Shown here: one piece after another, positions 7,584 to 13,914 of the stretch
Layout: each line of letters opens with the position of its first letter
Position numbering within the stretch: the first letter of the stretch is position 1
NCBI GenBank assembly: GCA_039816955.1
Contig: JBCBWU010000194.1
Coordinates: 1-14,311 of the forward strand
DNA length: 14,311 nt
Reading direction: 5' to 3'
Origin: Lewinella sp039816955
GTDB lineage: Bacteria > Bacteroidota > Bacteroidia > Chitinophagales > Saprospiraceae
Notes under the pieces: generated by a model
Told to the model about the DNA's origin: nothing
The model's database searches: none
What the model saw: only the letters and a program-made list of their open reading frames with translations
Program-made: the position numbers and the translations under genes

Positions 7584-8423
7584 TTATTTGGGCATGAAGA
7601 TGCCGTCTAGGGTCTCCGCATCGAATGCATCAGGAGTGTTGCCTTGGGTATGCTCGTAAGCTGCGGTAAGGAATACATTACGAGCAGCACCGTTCACAAC
7701 CATTGTAAGTAGGAACGTCAAGAAGCCCAAGAAAAATCCAATTCCAGGATGAATCAAGTAGCCAAAGACAAAGCCTGTTACAATTGAGATAGCAATTCCG
7801 GCCAAAACAAACAGTCCTAGGCTAAATCCTGCACCGATGGCATCTCCCCAGCGCTCGCGGATCGTCGCAGACGAACGCTTTAGCGCCTCAATCGGGCCAA
7901 TGTCTTCGGCAGCCAGTGTTGGTACTACAAAATAAGTAGCCATAGACCAGGCAAAGCCAATTATTCCCGAGACTAAGCTACCCAATCTATCCTCAATTGC
8001 CTTGATGATAAGTCCGACAGTGGCGGCAACAGCAGCCCAAGCTAGAATCTGTGGTGCGCGCTGTGCACTAAAGGAAATCCCTTCGCGGATACTTGGTTCT
8101 TCGCCGGCAAAGATGAGCCGAACGTTGTGAACCAGGGCTACATTAAAGAACACGATGACAAAGTAAGTTACCAGGTAGAACACAAAAGTGATAGCCCAGA
8201 ATACTACTTCGCCCATTTGCTCCATACGGCCAAAGATGGCTTCCATAGCCTCTGGGTCAAATCCAGCAAGGCCCAGGAACGCTCCTCCAAAAGAAAGAAC
8301 TACCGCAATCATTGCTAATCCGCTCAATACAGGAAAAAGCAGCAATTTAGGATGAGAGCCGATTACTTCCAGGCTCTTGATACCTAGATTCCAACCATTA
8401 CTCAGACGATCAAAAAATTTCAT
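7584..8423 (-). CDS. DUF6159-like multi-pass membrane protein
   Basis: A 279-residue integral membrane protein. The frame is open upstream to a TTG at 8453, but ATG at 8423 gives MKFFDRLSNGWNLG, the typical N-terminus of the family (short amphipathic start, then GW-x-L and LLLFPVLSG), so it is chosen. Hydrophobic segments lie at about 27-53, 72-98, 126-141, 150-170, 197-222 and 226-247, i.e. about six helices, separated by a short loop with two acidic/polar turns. The residues fit DUF6159 proteins (LLxFPxLSG, ALKRSS at about 180-185 before a Trp-Gly pair). Function of the family is unknown. It follows the exported MORN-like gene by 104 bp on the same strand and is closed by a strong terminator. 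Confidence 0.82.
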   Translation of the reverse strand: MKFFDRLSNGWNLGIKSLEVIGSHPKLLLFPVLSGLAMIAVVLSFGGAFLGLAGFDPEAMEAIFGRMEQMGEVVFWAITFVFYLVTYFVIVFFNVALVHNVRLIFAGEEPSIREGISFSAQRAPQILAWAAVAATVGLIIKAIEDRLGSLVSGIIGFAWSMATYFVVPTLAAEDIGPIEALKRSSATIRERWGDAIGAGFSLGLFVLAGIAISIVTGFVFGYLIHPGIGFFLGFLTFLLTMVVNGAARNVFLTAAYEHTQGNTPDAFDAETLDGIFMPK

Positions 8424-8527
8424 TTCGAAGTTTATAGGTGAATAATAACCCAACTAAGATAAGGTGTCAGGCACAAAAATGTGAGCTTTTCTCGATAAGT
8501 TGGTCAGTATTATCGGCGTAAGGTAAT

Positions 8528-9169
8528 CTAATCCTCTTTTTCTTCATCGCATAATAGCCGCCCTTTGACCTTACGATCCTGTTGCTGGCACTCTAAACAA
8601 GGATTGCCTGCATCGTCCAAATGCACTACCGTGCCTGTACCGTTCAGAAAGTTGCCAAAGTCGTGCACGGAACCGTCGGGATAGTAGTAGGCTAAGTAGT
8701 TGTAGTAACGCTTATCCTTTATCTCAGCAATGTATTTCAAAGTACCATCAGGATAGTATTCCCATTCCTGGAATACGGCATTGGCAGTACCCAAATCATA
8801 TTCATCCATAAAGAGCGGATAACCATCCATATTAAATTGGTACTGCTTTCCGTGTAGGACCGGTTTGTAGACACTGCTCCGGCGGCGTTCTTTTTTTAGC
8901 ACTTCCATAAACTGCCAAAGCGTCCAATACTTGTCCTTTTTATATTCTTCCTGATGAATGTAGGTGACTCCATTCCGGTAGGACAAATAAGATTGGAACA
9001 GATAAGCAATGCTACCATCATCATCGTACTGCACCCGAACATCAACAGTATTGGCAGCCTCTGTAAGTACTCGTAGCAAGCGAGGCTCCTCTAGATCCTG
9101 GGCGAACAAATGAGATGCTGACCAAAACAGAAGCGGAAATAACAGGGCGGTCTTGTATGATGCTAGCAT
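8528..9169 (-). CDS. Exported protein with MORN/YwqK-like repeats
   Basis: A 213-residue exported protein of unknown role. The frame can be extended to a GTG at 9211, but ATG 9169 begins a proper signal peptide (about 1-24, ending HLFAQ), so it is used. The mature protein is rich in Tyr, Trp and charged residues. Repeats of MORN_2/YwqK type are visible: YDDDGSIAYLFQSY at about 48-61, EWEYYPDGTLKYIAEI at about 135-150, AYYYPDGSVHDFGNFLNGTG at about 160-179 and HLDDAGNP at 183-190. Three cysteines, C191, C194 and C207, sit near the C-terminus (CLEC motif), which could form a disulfide or bind metal. Such repeats occur in toxin-antitoxin-labelled and surface proteins, but nothing here shows a toxin. 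The upstream neighbour is divergent. Confidence 0.7.
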   Translation of the reverse strand: MLASYKTALLFPLLFWSASHLFAQDLEEPRLLRVLTEAANTVDVRVQYDDDGSIAYLFQSYLSYRNGVTYIHQEEYKKDKYWTLWQFMEVLKKERRRSSVYKPVLHGKQYQFNMDGYPLFMDEYDLGTANAVFQEWEYYPDGTLKYIAEIKDKRYYNYLAYYYPDGSVHDFGNFLNGTGTVVHLDDAGNPCLECQQQDRKVKGRLLCDEEKED

Positions 9170-9330
9170 TATAGTGGAGTCTTTGTATTCCTTACGTAGC
9201 CCGCTTGGCACTATTGTTCTATGTCAAAATTTTAAGTACTGGGATTCTAAAAACAACTGACTAATGGCAAACAGATACAGCAGATGAGTTTGAAAAAAAC
9301 ATGGCAATACTTTAGATTTATTAAAAACGA

Positions 9331-10137
9331 ATGAGGTTATTAACGACGCTCTCTTGTCTAATTATCGTTTCCCATTTTTTGAGTGGACAGTCTTGGTTAT
9401 ATTGGTCTAACCTGGACAATTCATCTATTCGGCGTGGTAGTATTAATGGTGGAACAAGCGAAGCAATATTTTACGACGCAGACTATGTTTTTTCAATGAA
9501 AGTAGATCTGGCAGATCAATTAATTATTTGGTCCGGTCTTGAATATCTTCAGCTTAGAAACTTCACTAACACCTCACAAACGGATATAGAGACGAACCTA
9601 TCAGGGCTAGCCGCAACTGACATAGAACTAGATACCGCTAGGAATAAATTATACTATCTGGATGGCAGTGAAAGACGAGTGGTGTTTGAGAACATAGTGG
9701 CTATGCAAGACATGGCAATAGATCCGTTGGCAAATAAAATCTATTGGATAACTAGAACCGAAGAGCAGGAATATATCCGGAGCGGTAATTTGTTGACTGG
9801 AGGCGAAATAGAGACTCTATATACGGGAGCGAGCGATTTAGAATTTGGTCGATCAATTATGATTGTCCCAGAGGAATTACCTACCGGATTAAACGAATCT
9901 CCCGAAGTGGAAATAAGTGTTTATTCAAATCCCAGTAACACTTACATCAAAATCCAGGGTCCAGAAGTTATCCAGCATGTCGCAATTGTCAACACATTGG
10001 GCCAAAAAACTACGGGCAAAGCTGATTACTCAAATGAACGTACCATAGAGGTGAATGACATACCACCGGGACTATATTATTTGCACATCACACTATCTTC
10101 AGGACAGGTAGTAGTTGAAGAAATTATGATCCATTAA
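9331..10137 (+). CDS. Small secreted YWTD-like propeller protein with T9SS tail
   Basis: A 268-residue secreted protein. Signal peptide at about 1-19 (HFLSG before QSW). The region 21-180 has units like LDL-receptor YWTD propeller blades: WLYWSNLDNSSIRRGSING (22-40), MKVDLADQLIIWSG (56-69), IELDTARNKLYYLDGSERRV (98-117) and MAIDPLANKIYWITRTEE (128-145). That is about four blades where a full propeller has six, so the fold may be completed by a partner or be shortened. From about 191 (VEISVYSNPSN) to the end is a T9SS type A sorting domain, with GLYYLHI near the C-terminus and a final EEIMIH. Local GC is lower than in neighbouring genes (about a third over one 60-base line). No good promoter was found in 9170-9330; TACTTTAG about 20 bases before the ATG is one base off the -7 consensus. 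Confidence 0.78.
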   Translation: MRLLTTLSCLIIVSHFLSGQSWLYWSNLDNSSIRRGSINGGTSEAIFYDADYVFSMKVDLADQLIIWSGLEYLQLRNFTNTSQTDIETNLSGLAATDIELDTARNKLYYLDGSERRVVFENIVAMQDMAIDPLANKIYWITRTEEQEYIRSGNLLTGGEIETLYTGASDLEFGRSIMIVPEELPTGLNESPEVEISVYSNPSNTYIKIQGPEVIQHVAIVNTLGQKTTGKADYSNERTIEVNDIPPGLYYLHITLSSGQVVVEEIMIH

Positions 10138-10152
10138 ATGGATTGACGTATC

Positions 10153-10185
10153 AGGAATCAGGTTTGAGCCATCAACCTGATTCCT
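10153..10185 (+). terminator. Long hairpin after the YWTD-like gene
   Basis: AGGAATCAGGTT and its exact complement AACCTGATTCCT form a 12-bp stem with a 9-base loop, 15 bases after the stop at 10137. The stem is strong, but no U-tract follows (CGGCCTGTG), so it is either a non-canonical terminator, an mRNA-stabilising 3' end, or a repeated palindrome. Confidence 0.5.
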
Positions 10186-10238
10186 CGGCCTGTGCTTAAA
10201 CCCGAGTTTCTGTCGCAAATGATAAAAGAAGACTTAAG

Positions 10239-10475
10239 ATGAGAACTCTCTTCCTGAAATTTAGATCTGCTTTTTATTTGAGAAAAGTCTACGAGTATTT
10301 GGAGGAAGGCGATTTTCGTAATGCGATCGCTGCACTTAAAAAAGTAGCACCTCCGAATGAGAATGAAGAGGAAATAGTAAGATTAAGAACCCTGTGCCAT
10401 ATTGAGTTAGGGGAACTAACTACAAAAGATTTAGTCAATAACGATCAACCGAAGCTGCTGTACATACAGCTGTGA
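10239..10475 (+). CDS. Short TPR-like ORF, possibly truncated
   Basis: A 78-residue ORF without signal peptide. Residues about 15-58 (FYLRKVYEYLEEGDFRNAIAALKKV, then ENEEEIVRLRTLCHIELGEL) look like one and a half tetratricopeptide repeats: helical, with Tyr/Leu/Gly/Ala at the expected positions. TPR proteins normally carry several repeats, so this may be the 5' remnant of a longer gene. The last 45 bases overlap the 3' end of the endonuclease gene on the other strand, and the C-terminal residues after about 64 lack TPR character, consistent with loss of the original 3' end. Base composition is AT-rich, like the gene before it. It may be a genuine small protein, a broken gene, or chance; there is no clear ribosome site. 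Confidence 0.45.
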   Translation: MRTLFLKFRSAFYLRKVYEYLEEGDFRNAIAALKKVAPPNENEEEIVRLRTLCHIELGELTTKDLVNNDQPKLLYIQL

Positions 10476-11552
10476 CTGCCCATTGAGCGTAAGCCGGCAA
10501 TACCAAAATCCAGCGGCGGGAAGCTGCAATGGCAGCTCAAATTGCCCTGCCGGCAGCTCCATGGTTTCAGTCTGGCGCAAACGGCCACTGGTATCAAAAT
10601 AGTCTAGTGTAAGTTGCCCTCTTTCTGGTGCTTCGATAGTCAACACGCCAGTCCCCCTAGACGGGTTAGGCGAAAAGGAAGCGAGTATACTTGGCAATAA
10701 GTCATCATCAAGTGAGGTAATACAGGTATTGCCTACCAGTTCCGGACAATACACACGAGTCGCCAAAGTGCAGTCAAGCACGAAGGGATTCGGCTTATCA
10801 TCTTGATGCACTGCTATTGTAAAGGTGCGTTGCCACTCCAATTCATCTACGGGATCTTGCTCATGCCATTGGCAAAGCGTAGCTCGCTGTTGATTGAAGA
10901 AATTCGGAGCCGCCGCATTCGCTTCATCCCGATAAATAGAGTAGAAGTACATCATGGCGCGGGCAATGTTACCTAAGGTAACATTGCCNNNNNNNNNNCC
11001 TTTAAACATCTCCCGTGGCTCAAAAGCCACGTTCTGCCGATACTCACTGTAGGCCGCCCGATTTTGGGTGGGAGGGCTAGTCTGTTCTTGATCTAAATAA
11101 TACCAACGATCAGTAAGCACATCTGATATTTCTCCGAAAGGTAAATTACCCCGGTCGCCATTTACATCTACGCGTGTGGGATACAGATGATGCATATCAG
11201 CCCGGGCAGGATCAAATTCTGCTCCATTCGCACGAGGCCAAGAATGTTCTGTGTTCAAGCCGGCACCATTTTGGAATGCAGCCTGTGTAGGATCCGCTCC
11301 GGGCGGCATATAAACAGGCCAGTCCGTATAGACGCCACGCAAGCTATCCCCAACCTGATAAACGCTCCCAAAGAGCGTATCACGAGCATTCGAGAAGGAG
11401 AGTACACTAGCTGGAGTAAAGTTCTCCTGCACTGCCTCCAAGAGATCCTGTCCATCTAAGTCTGGAAAGACGGGCTGATGACCTTGAGCGAAAAGGCAAA
11501 AGCTGGAAAGGGAAAGTAGTAGAACGGTTAAATAAATTGTAAAGTGGGGCAT
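10431..11552 (-). CDS. Secreted endonuclease I with T9SS tail (contains assembly gap)
   Basis: A secreted nuclease of the endonuclease I/EndA family (His-Me finger, non-specific DNA/RNA cleavage). The frame is open much further upstream, but ATG 11552 starts a signal peptide (about 1-23, CLFAQ) and avoids overlap with the preceding gene. It gives 373 codons. The catalytic core shows NTEHSWPR at 100-107 (H103 the expected general base), MHHLYPTRVDVNGDRGNLPFG at about 120-140 (N136 a likely metal ligand), and HQDDKPNPFV at 249-258. From about 292 (FSPNPSRG) a T9SS sorting domain runs to the C-terminus. Ten Ns at 10989-10998 interrupt the frame after Phe-Lys-Gly and adjoin a perfect palindrome; the family expects Gly-x-Ile-Ala-Arg here, so residues about 186-193 are doubtful. 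It lies 22 bp after the beta-lactamase gene, probably in one operon. Confidence 0.9.
   Translation of the reverse strand: MPHFTIYLTVLLLSLSSFCLFAQGHQPVFPDLDGQDLLEAVQENFTPASVLSFSNARDTLFGSVYQVGDSLRGVYTDWPVYMPPGADPTQAAFQNGAGLNTEHSWPRANGAEFDPARADMHHLYPTRVDVNGDRGNLPFGEISDVLTDRWYYLDQEQTSPPTQNRAAYSEYRQNVAFEPREMFKXXXXGNVTLGNIARAMMYFYSIYRDEANAAAPNFFNQQRATLCQWHEQDPVDELEWQRTFTIAVHQDDKPNPFVLDCTLATRVYCPELVGNTCITSLDDDLLPSILASFSPNPSRGTGVLTIEAPERGQLTLDYFDTSGRLRQTETMELPAGQFELPLQLPAAGFWYCRLTLNGQSQLYVQQLRLIVID
10962..10988. repeat. Perfect palindrome touching the N gap
   Basis: GGCAATGTTACCT (10962-10974) and its exact complement (10976-10988) flank a single A. The right arm ends directly at the first N. In the endonuclease frame this reads as a duplicated Gly-Asn-[Val/Ile] unit, so the right arm is probably an inverted copy made at a contig end rather than genomic sequence. 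Confidence 0.9.
10989..10998. other. Run of 10 Ns (assembly gap)
   Basis: Ten ambiguous bases inside the endonuclease gene. Ten is a conventional filler length, so the true distance is not known. The reading frame happens to be kept across it. Confidence 0.98.
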
Positions 11553-11574
11553 GAGATCAAATCTTGGAGCTGTA

Positions 11575-12324
11575 TTATTTCTTACGATCATCGGCAAAAA
11601 GGTCAATAGTATACTGTAGTAGTTCTGGCCCACCAGCATGGCCGTGTCCGGGTACCAAGTGCTCGGCGTCTGGAAATTGCTTACGTACTTTTTCAGCAGA
11701 ATTCGACCAGTCCTCCACCGAAGCATCAGTTAAGTTGCCTTTACCCGCACCATTTGACTTAAGCATGCAGCCACCAAAAAGCACCCGCTCTTCGGGTACA
11801 TAGCTTACAATATTATCACTGGAATGGGCGGCCCCAGGGTGGTAATTCATTACCGTCTTATCGCCGATTTTTAAAGTTTTCTTGCGGCCAAATTTCTTTT
11901 GTGGCGGGGTGTAGCCCTCCACTTTGCAGCGCGCTACGGTTTTACGAGAGCCATAAGTAAGAATACCGCGCGCATGCACACTATCAATACCAGCCAAACA
12001 GTCCTCATGAAAATGATTGATCACGACGGCCTCAACGGTATAGCCCGATTCGTCAATGAGGTATTCGAGTAAGCGAGCGGTTGTTTTCTCCGTTACTGGT
12101 GTATCAAAAACAACTACGGAAGAATCAGCAATATAGATCAAGCCATTACAGCCCACCCGACCAAAGTTCTCAAATACTTTATAGGAGCGGTGAACAATCG
12201 TGTTTTCCGTCAACGGGATCAGTTGAATATCCGCACCGATTTGCTGCATCGCGGTAGCTGGCCGTTGCGCTAGGGCCAAGGGGGTAAGCCCGCATAAAAT
12301 GGCGATAAACAGTAGTAGTCGCAT
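11575..12324 (-). CDS. bla: Subclass B1-type metallo-beta-lactamase
   Basis: A 249-residue exported zinc hydrolase with the full ligand set of subclass B1 beta-lactamases, which open the beta-lactam ring in the periplasm. The frame extends to a TTG at 12369, but ATG 12324 begins a clean signal peptide (1-20, LALAQ). Zn1 ligands: H104 and H106 in NHFHEDC, and H167 in AAHSSDNIV. Zn2 ligands: D108, C186 in LFGGCMLKS, and H227 in LVPGHG. K189, three residues after C186, and N197 in KGNLTDA fit the B1 substrate-binding Lys and Asn. Length is normal for the class. An unusual point is C109 directly after the zinc-binding Asp. It is first in a likely operon, 22 bp ahead of a secreted endonuclease gene; a TAnnTTTG box lies 33 bases upstream. 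Other MBL-fold hydrolases lack the GGC-x-x-K block, so the B1 call is good, though activity on drugs is untested. Confidence 0.9.
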   Translation of the reverse strand: MRLLLFIAILCGLTPLALAQRPATAMQQIGADIQLIPLTENTIVHRSYKVFENFGRVGCNGLIYIADSSVVVFDTPVTEKTTARLLEYLIDESGYTVEAVVINHFHEDCLAGIDSVHARGILTYGSRKTVARCKVEGYTPPQKKFGRKKTLKIGDKTVMNYHPGAAHSSDNIVSYVPEERVLFGGCMLKSNGAGKGNLTDASVEDWSNSAEKVRKQFPDAEHLVPGHGHAGGPELLQYTIDLFADDRKK

Positions 12325-12356
12325 GATCGAAAATGATTGAGCATTTAATCTGGGGG

Positions 12357-12364
12357 CAAAGGTA
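12357..12364 (-). promoter_or_regulatory. Possible -7 box for the beta-lactamase/nuclease operon
   Basis: The minus strand reads TACCTTTG, an exact fit to TAnnTTTG, ending 33 bases before the ATG at 12324. Spacing is right for a short leader. The expected TTG near -33 is not seen; a pyrimidine-rich stretch (CCTTTTCCTCCCC) is there instead. Confidence 0.45.
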
Positions 12365-12814
12365 GGCAAATCGTAGGAGGTGGGGAGGAAAAGGTATGCC
12401 AGGAGGAATTTAGAGGAGGTTTTGGCTTAGGGGTATAAAATCCCCTTGGGAGGGGACCCACCCGCTGCCTAGACGCCCGTCCTCTATTTCGCCAACCGGC
12501 GATCAAAGACAAACCACCACCATTACCTGCCGACACGGCAAGTACCAAACAAATCCAAAAGTTCTCTGATTCCCTTTGCGTAGTACTCTAGGAGTGCCAA
12601 ACGCAACCTGTTGACCAGCCAGAGTTTTAATCCGACTCAGGGGTTGATATGCATAATTTACTTGAAGGTAAAAAAGCATATGCTGACCATTTTTCGAACG
12701 CCAAGTAGGCCGAATTAGGTCAGTCTATCTTCGAGAAAGTAATCCTTGGGGTCGATTCCAAGCAGCACTCACACCTTAAAGTTATAACCTTAGCGACCGT
12801 CTTGCAAATAAATA
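12365..12814. other. Gene-poor stretch, possibly decayed
   Basis: About 450 bp without a supported gene. 12376-12420 is strongly purine-rich on the plus strand. Around 12430-12456 there are overlapping inverted repeats: GGGG (12430-12433) with CCCC (12442-12445), and TCCCC (12441-12445) with GGGGA (12452-12456). AGCATATGCT at 12675-12684 is a small palindrome. On the plus strand from 12649 a short frame reads as protein-like (MHNLLEGKKAYADHFSNAK, stop, then AELGQSIFEKVILGVDSKQH), suggesting an old gene fragment with a stop. No terminal repeats or transposase could be confirmed. Confidence 0.4.
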
Positions 12815-13342
12815 CTAGAAAATCTCGGTCTCAGTTTTTGACACCGCTCTCCCCAAATAAACCTGCCCACAAACCTTCCCATTCAAAACAGCCACCTCCG
12901 GCAAATGCGCCCAGTGAGCAAAACCCTTCTTTTCCAGCAAACGGATACTCGGAATATTGGTATCCATAGTAACGGCAAAGAGATGTCGGTAGTCTAGCCT
13001 TTGCGCTTCTTCCAGCATAAAATCAATAGTAGCACTACCAATACCCTGGCCCTGGGCTGCTTTATCCAGGTAGTAGGAGATTTCAATAAGTCCAGATAAG
13101 GATTTGCGCTCTGGACGATAGGGGCTGAAGGAGCACCAGCCAACTACAGTACCTGCCGACTCAATCACAAAGACCGGCCAGCGATCTGCCGGATGATGGC
13201 TCAGCCAATTAGCACGGTCGGCTTCCGTTACGGTTTCAGTAAAGGCATTTTGTCCTCCAGCCTGTATCGACTGATTGAGAATACGAGTGATGGCAGGAAT
13301 GTCGCTGTCCACTGCCAGACGGAAATGAAGTGCGGTAGCCAT
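12815..13342 (-). CDS. GNAT-family N-acetyltransferase
   Basis: A 175-residue cytoplasmic acetyltransferase of the GNAT superfamily, resembling the phosphinothricin/L-amino-acid acetyltransferase branch. An N-terminal motif, IPAITRILNQSI at about 15-26, and NAFTETVTEADRANWL at about 32-47 fit that branch. VVGWCSFSPYRPE at about 66-78 and IEISYYLDKAAQGQGIGSA at about 86-104 hold the acetyl-CoA binding loop Q97-G-Q-G-I-G102. MDTNIPSIRLLEKKGF at 126-141 is the usual C-terminal motif. It lies 5 bp after the DinB-like gene on the same strand, almost certainly co-transcribed. The acceptor substrate (amino group of an amino acid, a toxin or an antibiotic) cannot be decided from sequence. Confidence 0.9.
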   Translation of the reverse strand: MATALHFRLAVDSDIPAITRILNQSIQAGGQNAFTETVTEADRANWLSHHPADRWPVFVIESAGTVVGWCSFSPYRPERKSLSGLIEISYYLDKAAQGQGIGSATIDFMLEEAQRLDYRHLFAVTMDTNIPSIRLLEKKGFAHWAHLPEVAVLNGKVCGQVYLGRAVSKTETEIF

Positions 13343-13347
13343 AGGAC

Positions 13348-13815
13348 TTAGGCTAGTGCTTGCCGAATTTGCTTCAGATGGTGTTCGTTGTGCCAGGCCA
13401 CTTTATCAAATTCCTGGCGGACAATCCGCAGCCCTGTTTCATTGTGCACGTACTGATTGTCACCTGCAGATTCGTAATAGGTGGTGGCAAGCGTCATCAC
13501 GCCACGCCTAATTGCCGCGTAGATAGCTTGATCTACCGTCAATTCCCGATTGGCGTAAGCCAGTTTATCGGCCCAAGCATCCTGATCGAAGCCCCAGATC
13601 ACCTGCCCAGGCCTGGCAATACCACGCCGGATACGCTCATACAAGACGGTTTCCGCATCAGCGAGATGATGTAGCAGTTCGCGCACTGTCCATTTATCTG
13701 GAGCGTAAGTCTTAGCCAGATCTTCTTCACTCAAGTCAAAGTAAGACAAGGTCTCTTCCTGGCTTTGCGATAGCACCTTCAACAAAGCATCAAGCGATTC
13801 GTATTGGATCTCCAT
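13348..13815 (-). CDS. DinB-like / DinB_2 superfamily protein
   Basis: A 155-residue cytoplasmic four-helix-bundle protein of the DinB/YfiT superfamily. The metal triad is visible: H50 in LLHHLADAE, and H142 and H146 in AWHNEHHLKQI at the C-terminal helix. KWTVRELLHHLADAE at about 41-55 is the family's hallmark first motif. Many such proteins are thiol-dependent transferases (e.g. acting with bacillithiol or other small thiols) or of unknown function; despite the name, this is not DNA polymerase IV. It is first of a two-gene unit with the GNAT gene 5 bp downstream. No TAnnTTTG box was seen in the 99 bp upstream, which only holds the small inverted repeat CCTC-AAAAA-GAGG at 13890-13902. Confidence 0.88.
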   Translation of the reverse strand: MEIQYESLDALLKVLSQSQEETLSYFDLSEEDLAKTYAPDKWTVRELLHHLADAETVLYERIRRGIARPGQVIWGFDQDAWADKLAYANRELTVDQAIYAAIRRGVMTLATTYYESAGDNQYVHNETGLRIVRQEFDKVAWHNEHHLKQIRQALA

Positions 13816-13914
13816 AGCCTTTTGATTATAGTCAAGTTCAGGTTTATTCCAAGTACCGTGAGTCTTAATGAGACGTTCCAGACAATGAACCTCAAAAAGA
13901 GGGCAAGACTTATA

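Noticed and set aside
8424..9211. Upstream non-ATG starts for the DUF6159-like (TTG 8453) and MORN-like (GTG 9211) genes
   Set aside because: In both cases an internal ATG (8423, 9169) gives the proper N-terminus or signal peptide.
11553..11726. 58-codon N-terminal extension of the endonuclease
   Set aside because: The signal peptide starts at ATG 11552; the extension overlaps the beta-lactamase C-terminus and would bury the export signal.
12345..12548. Minus-strand open frame of 67 codons starting at TTG
   Set aside because: Proline/arginine-rich translation of the G/C inverted-repeat zone, no ATG, no family likeness; treated as non-coding or repeat sequence.
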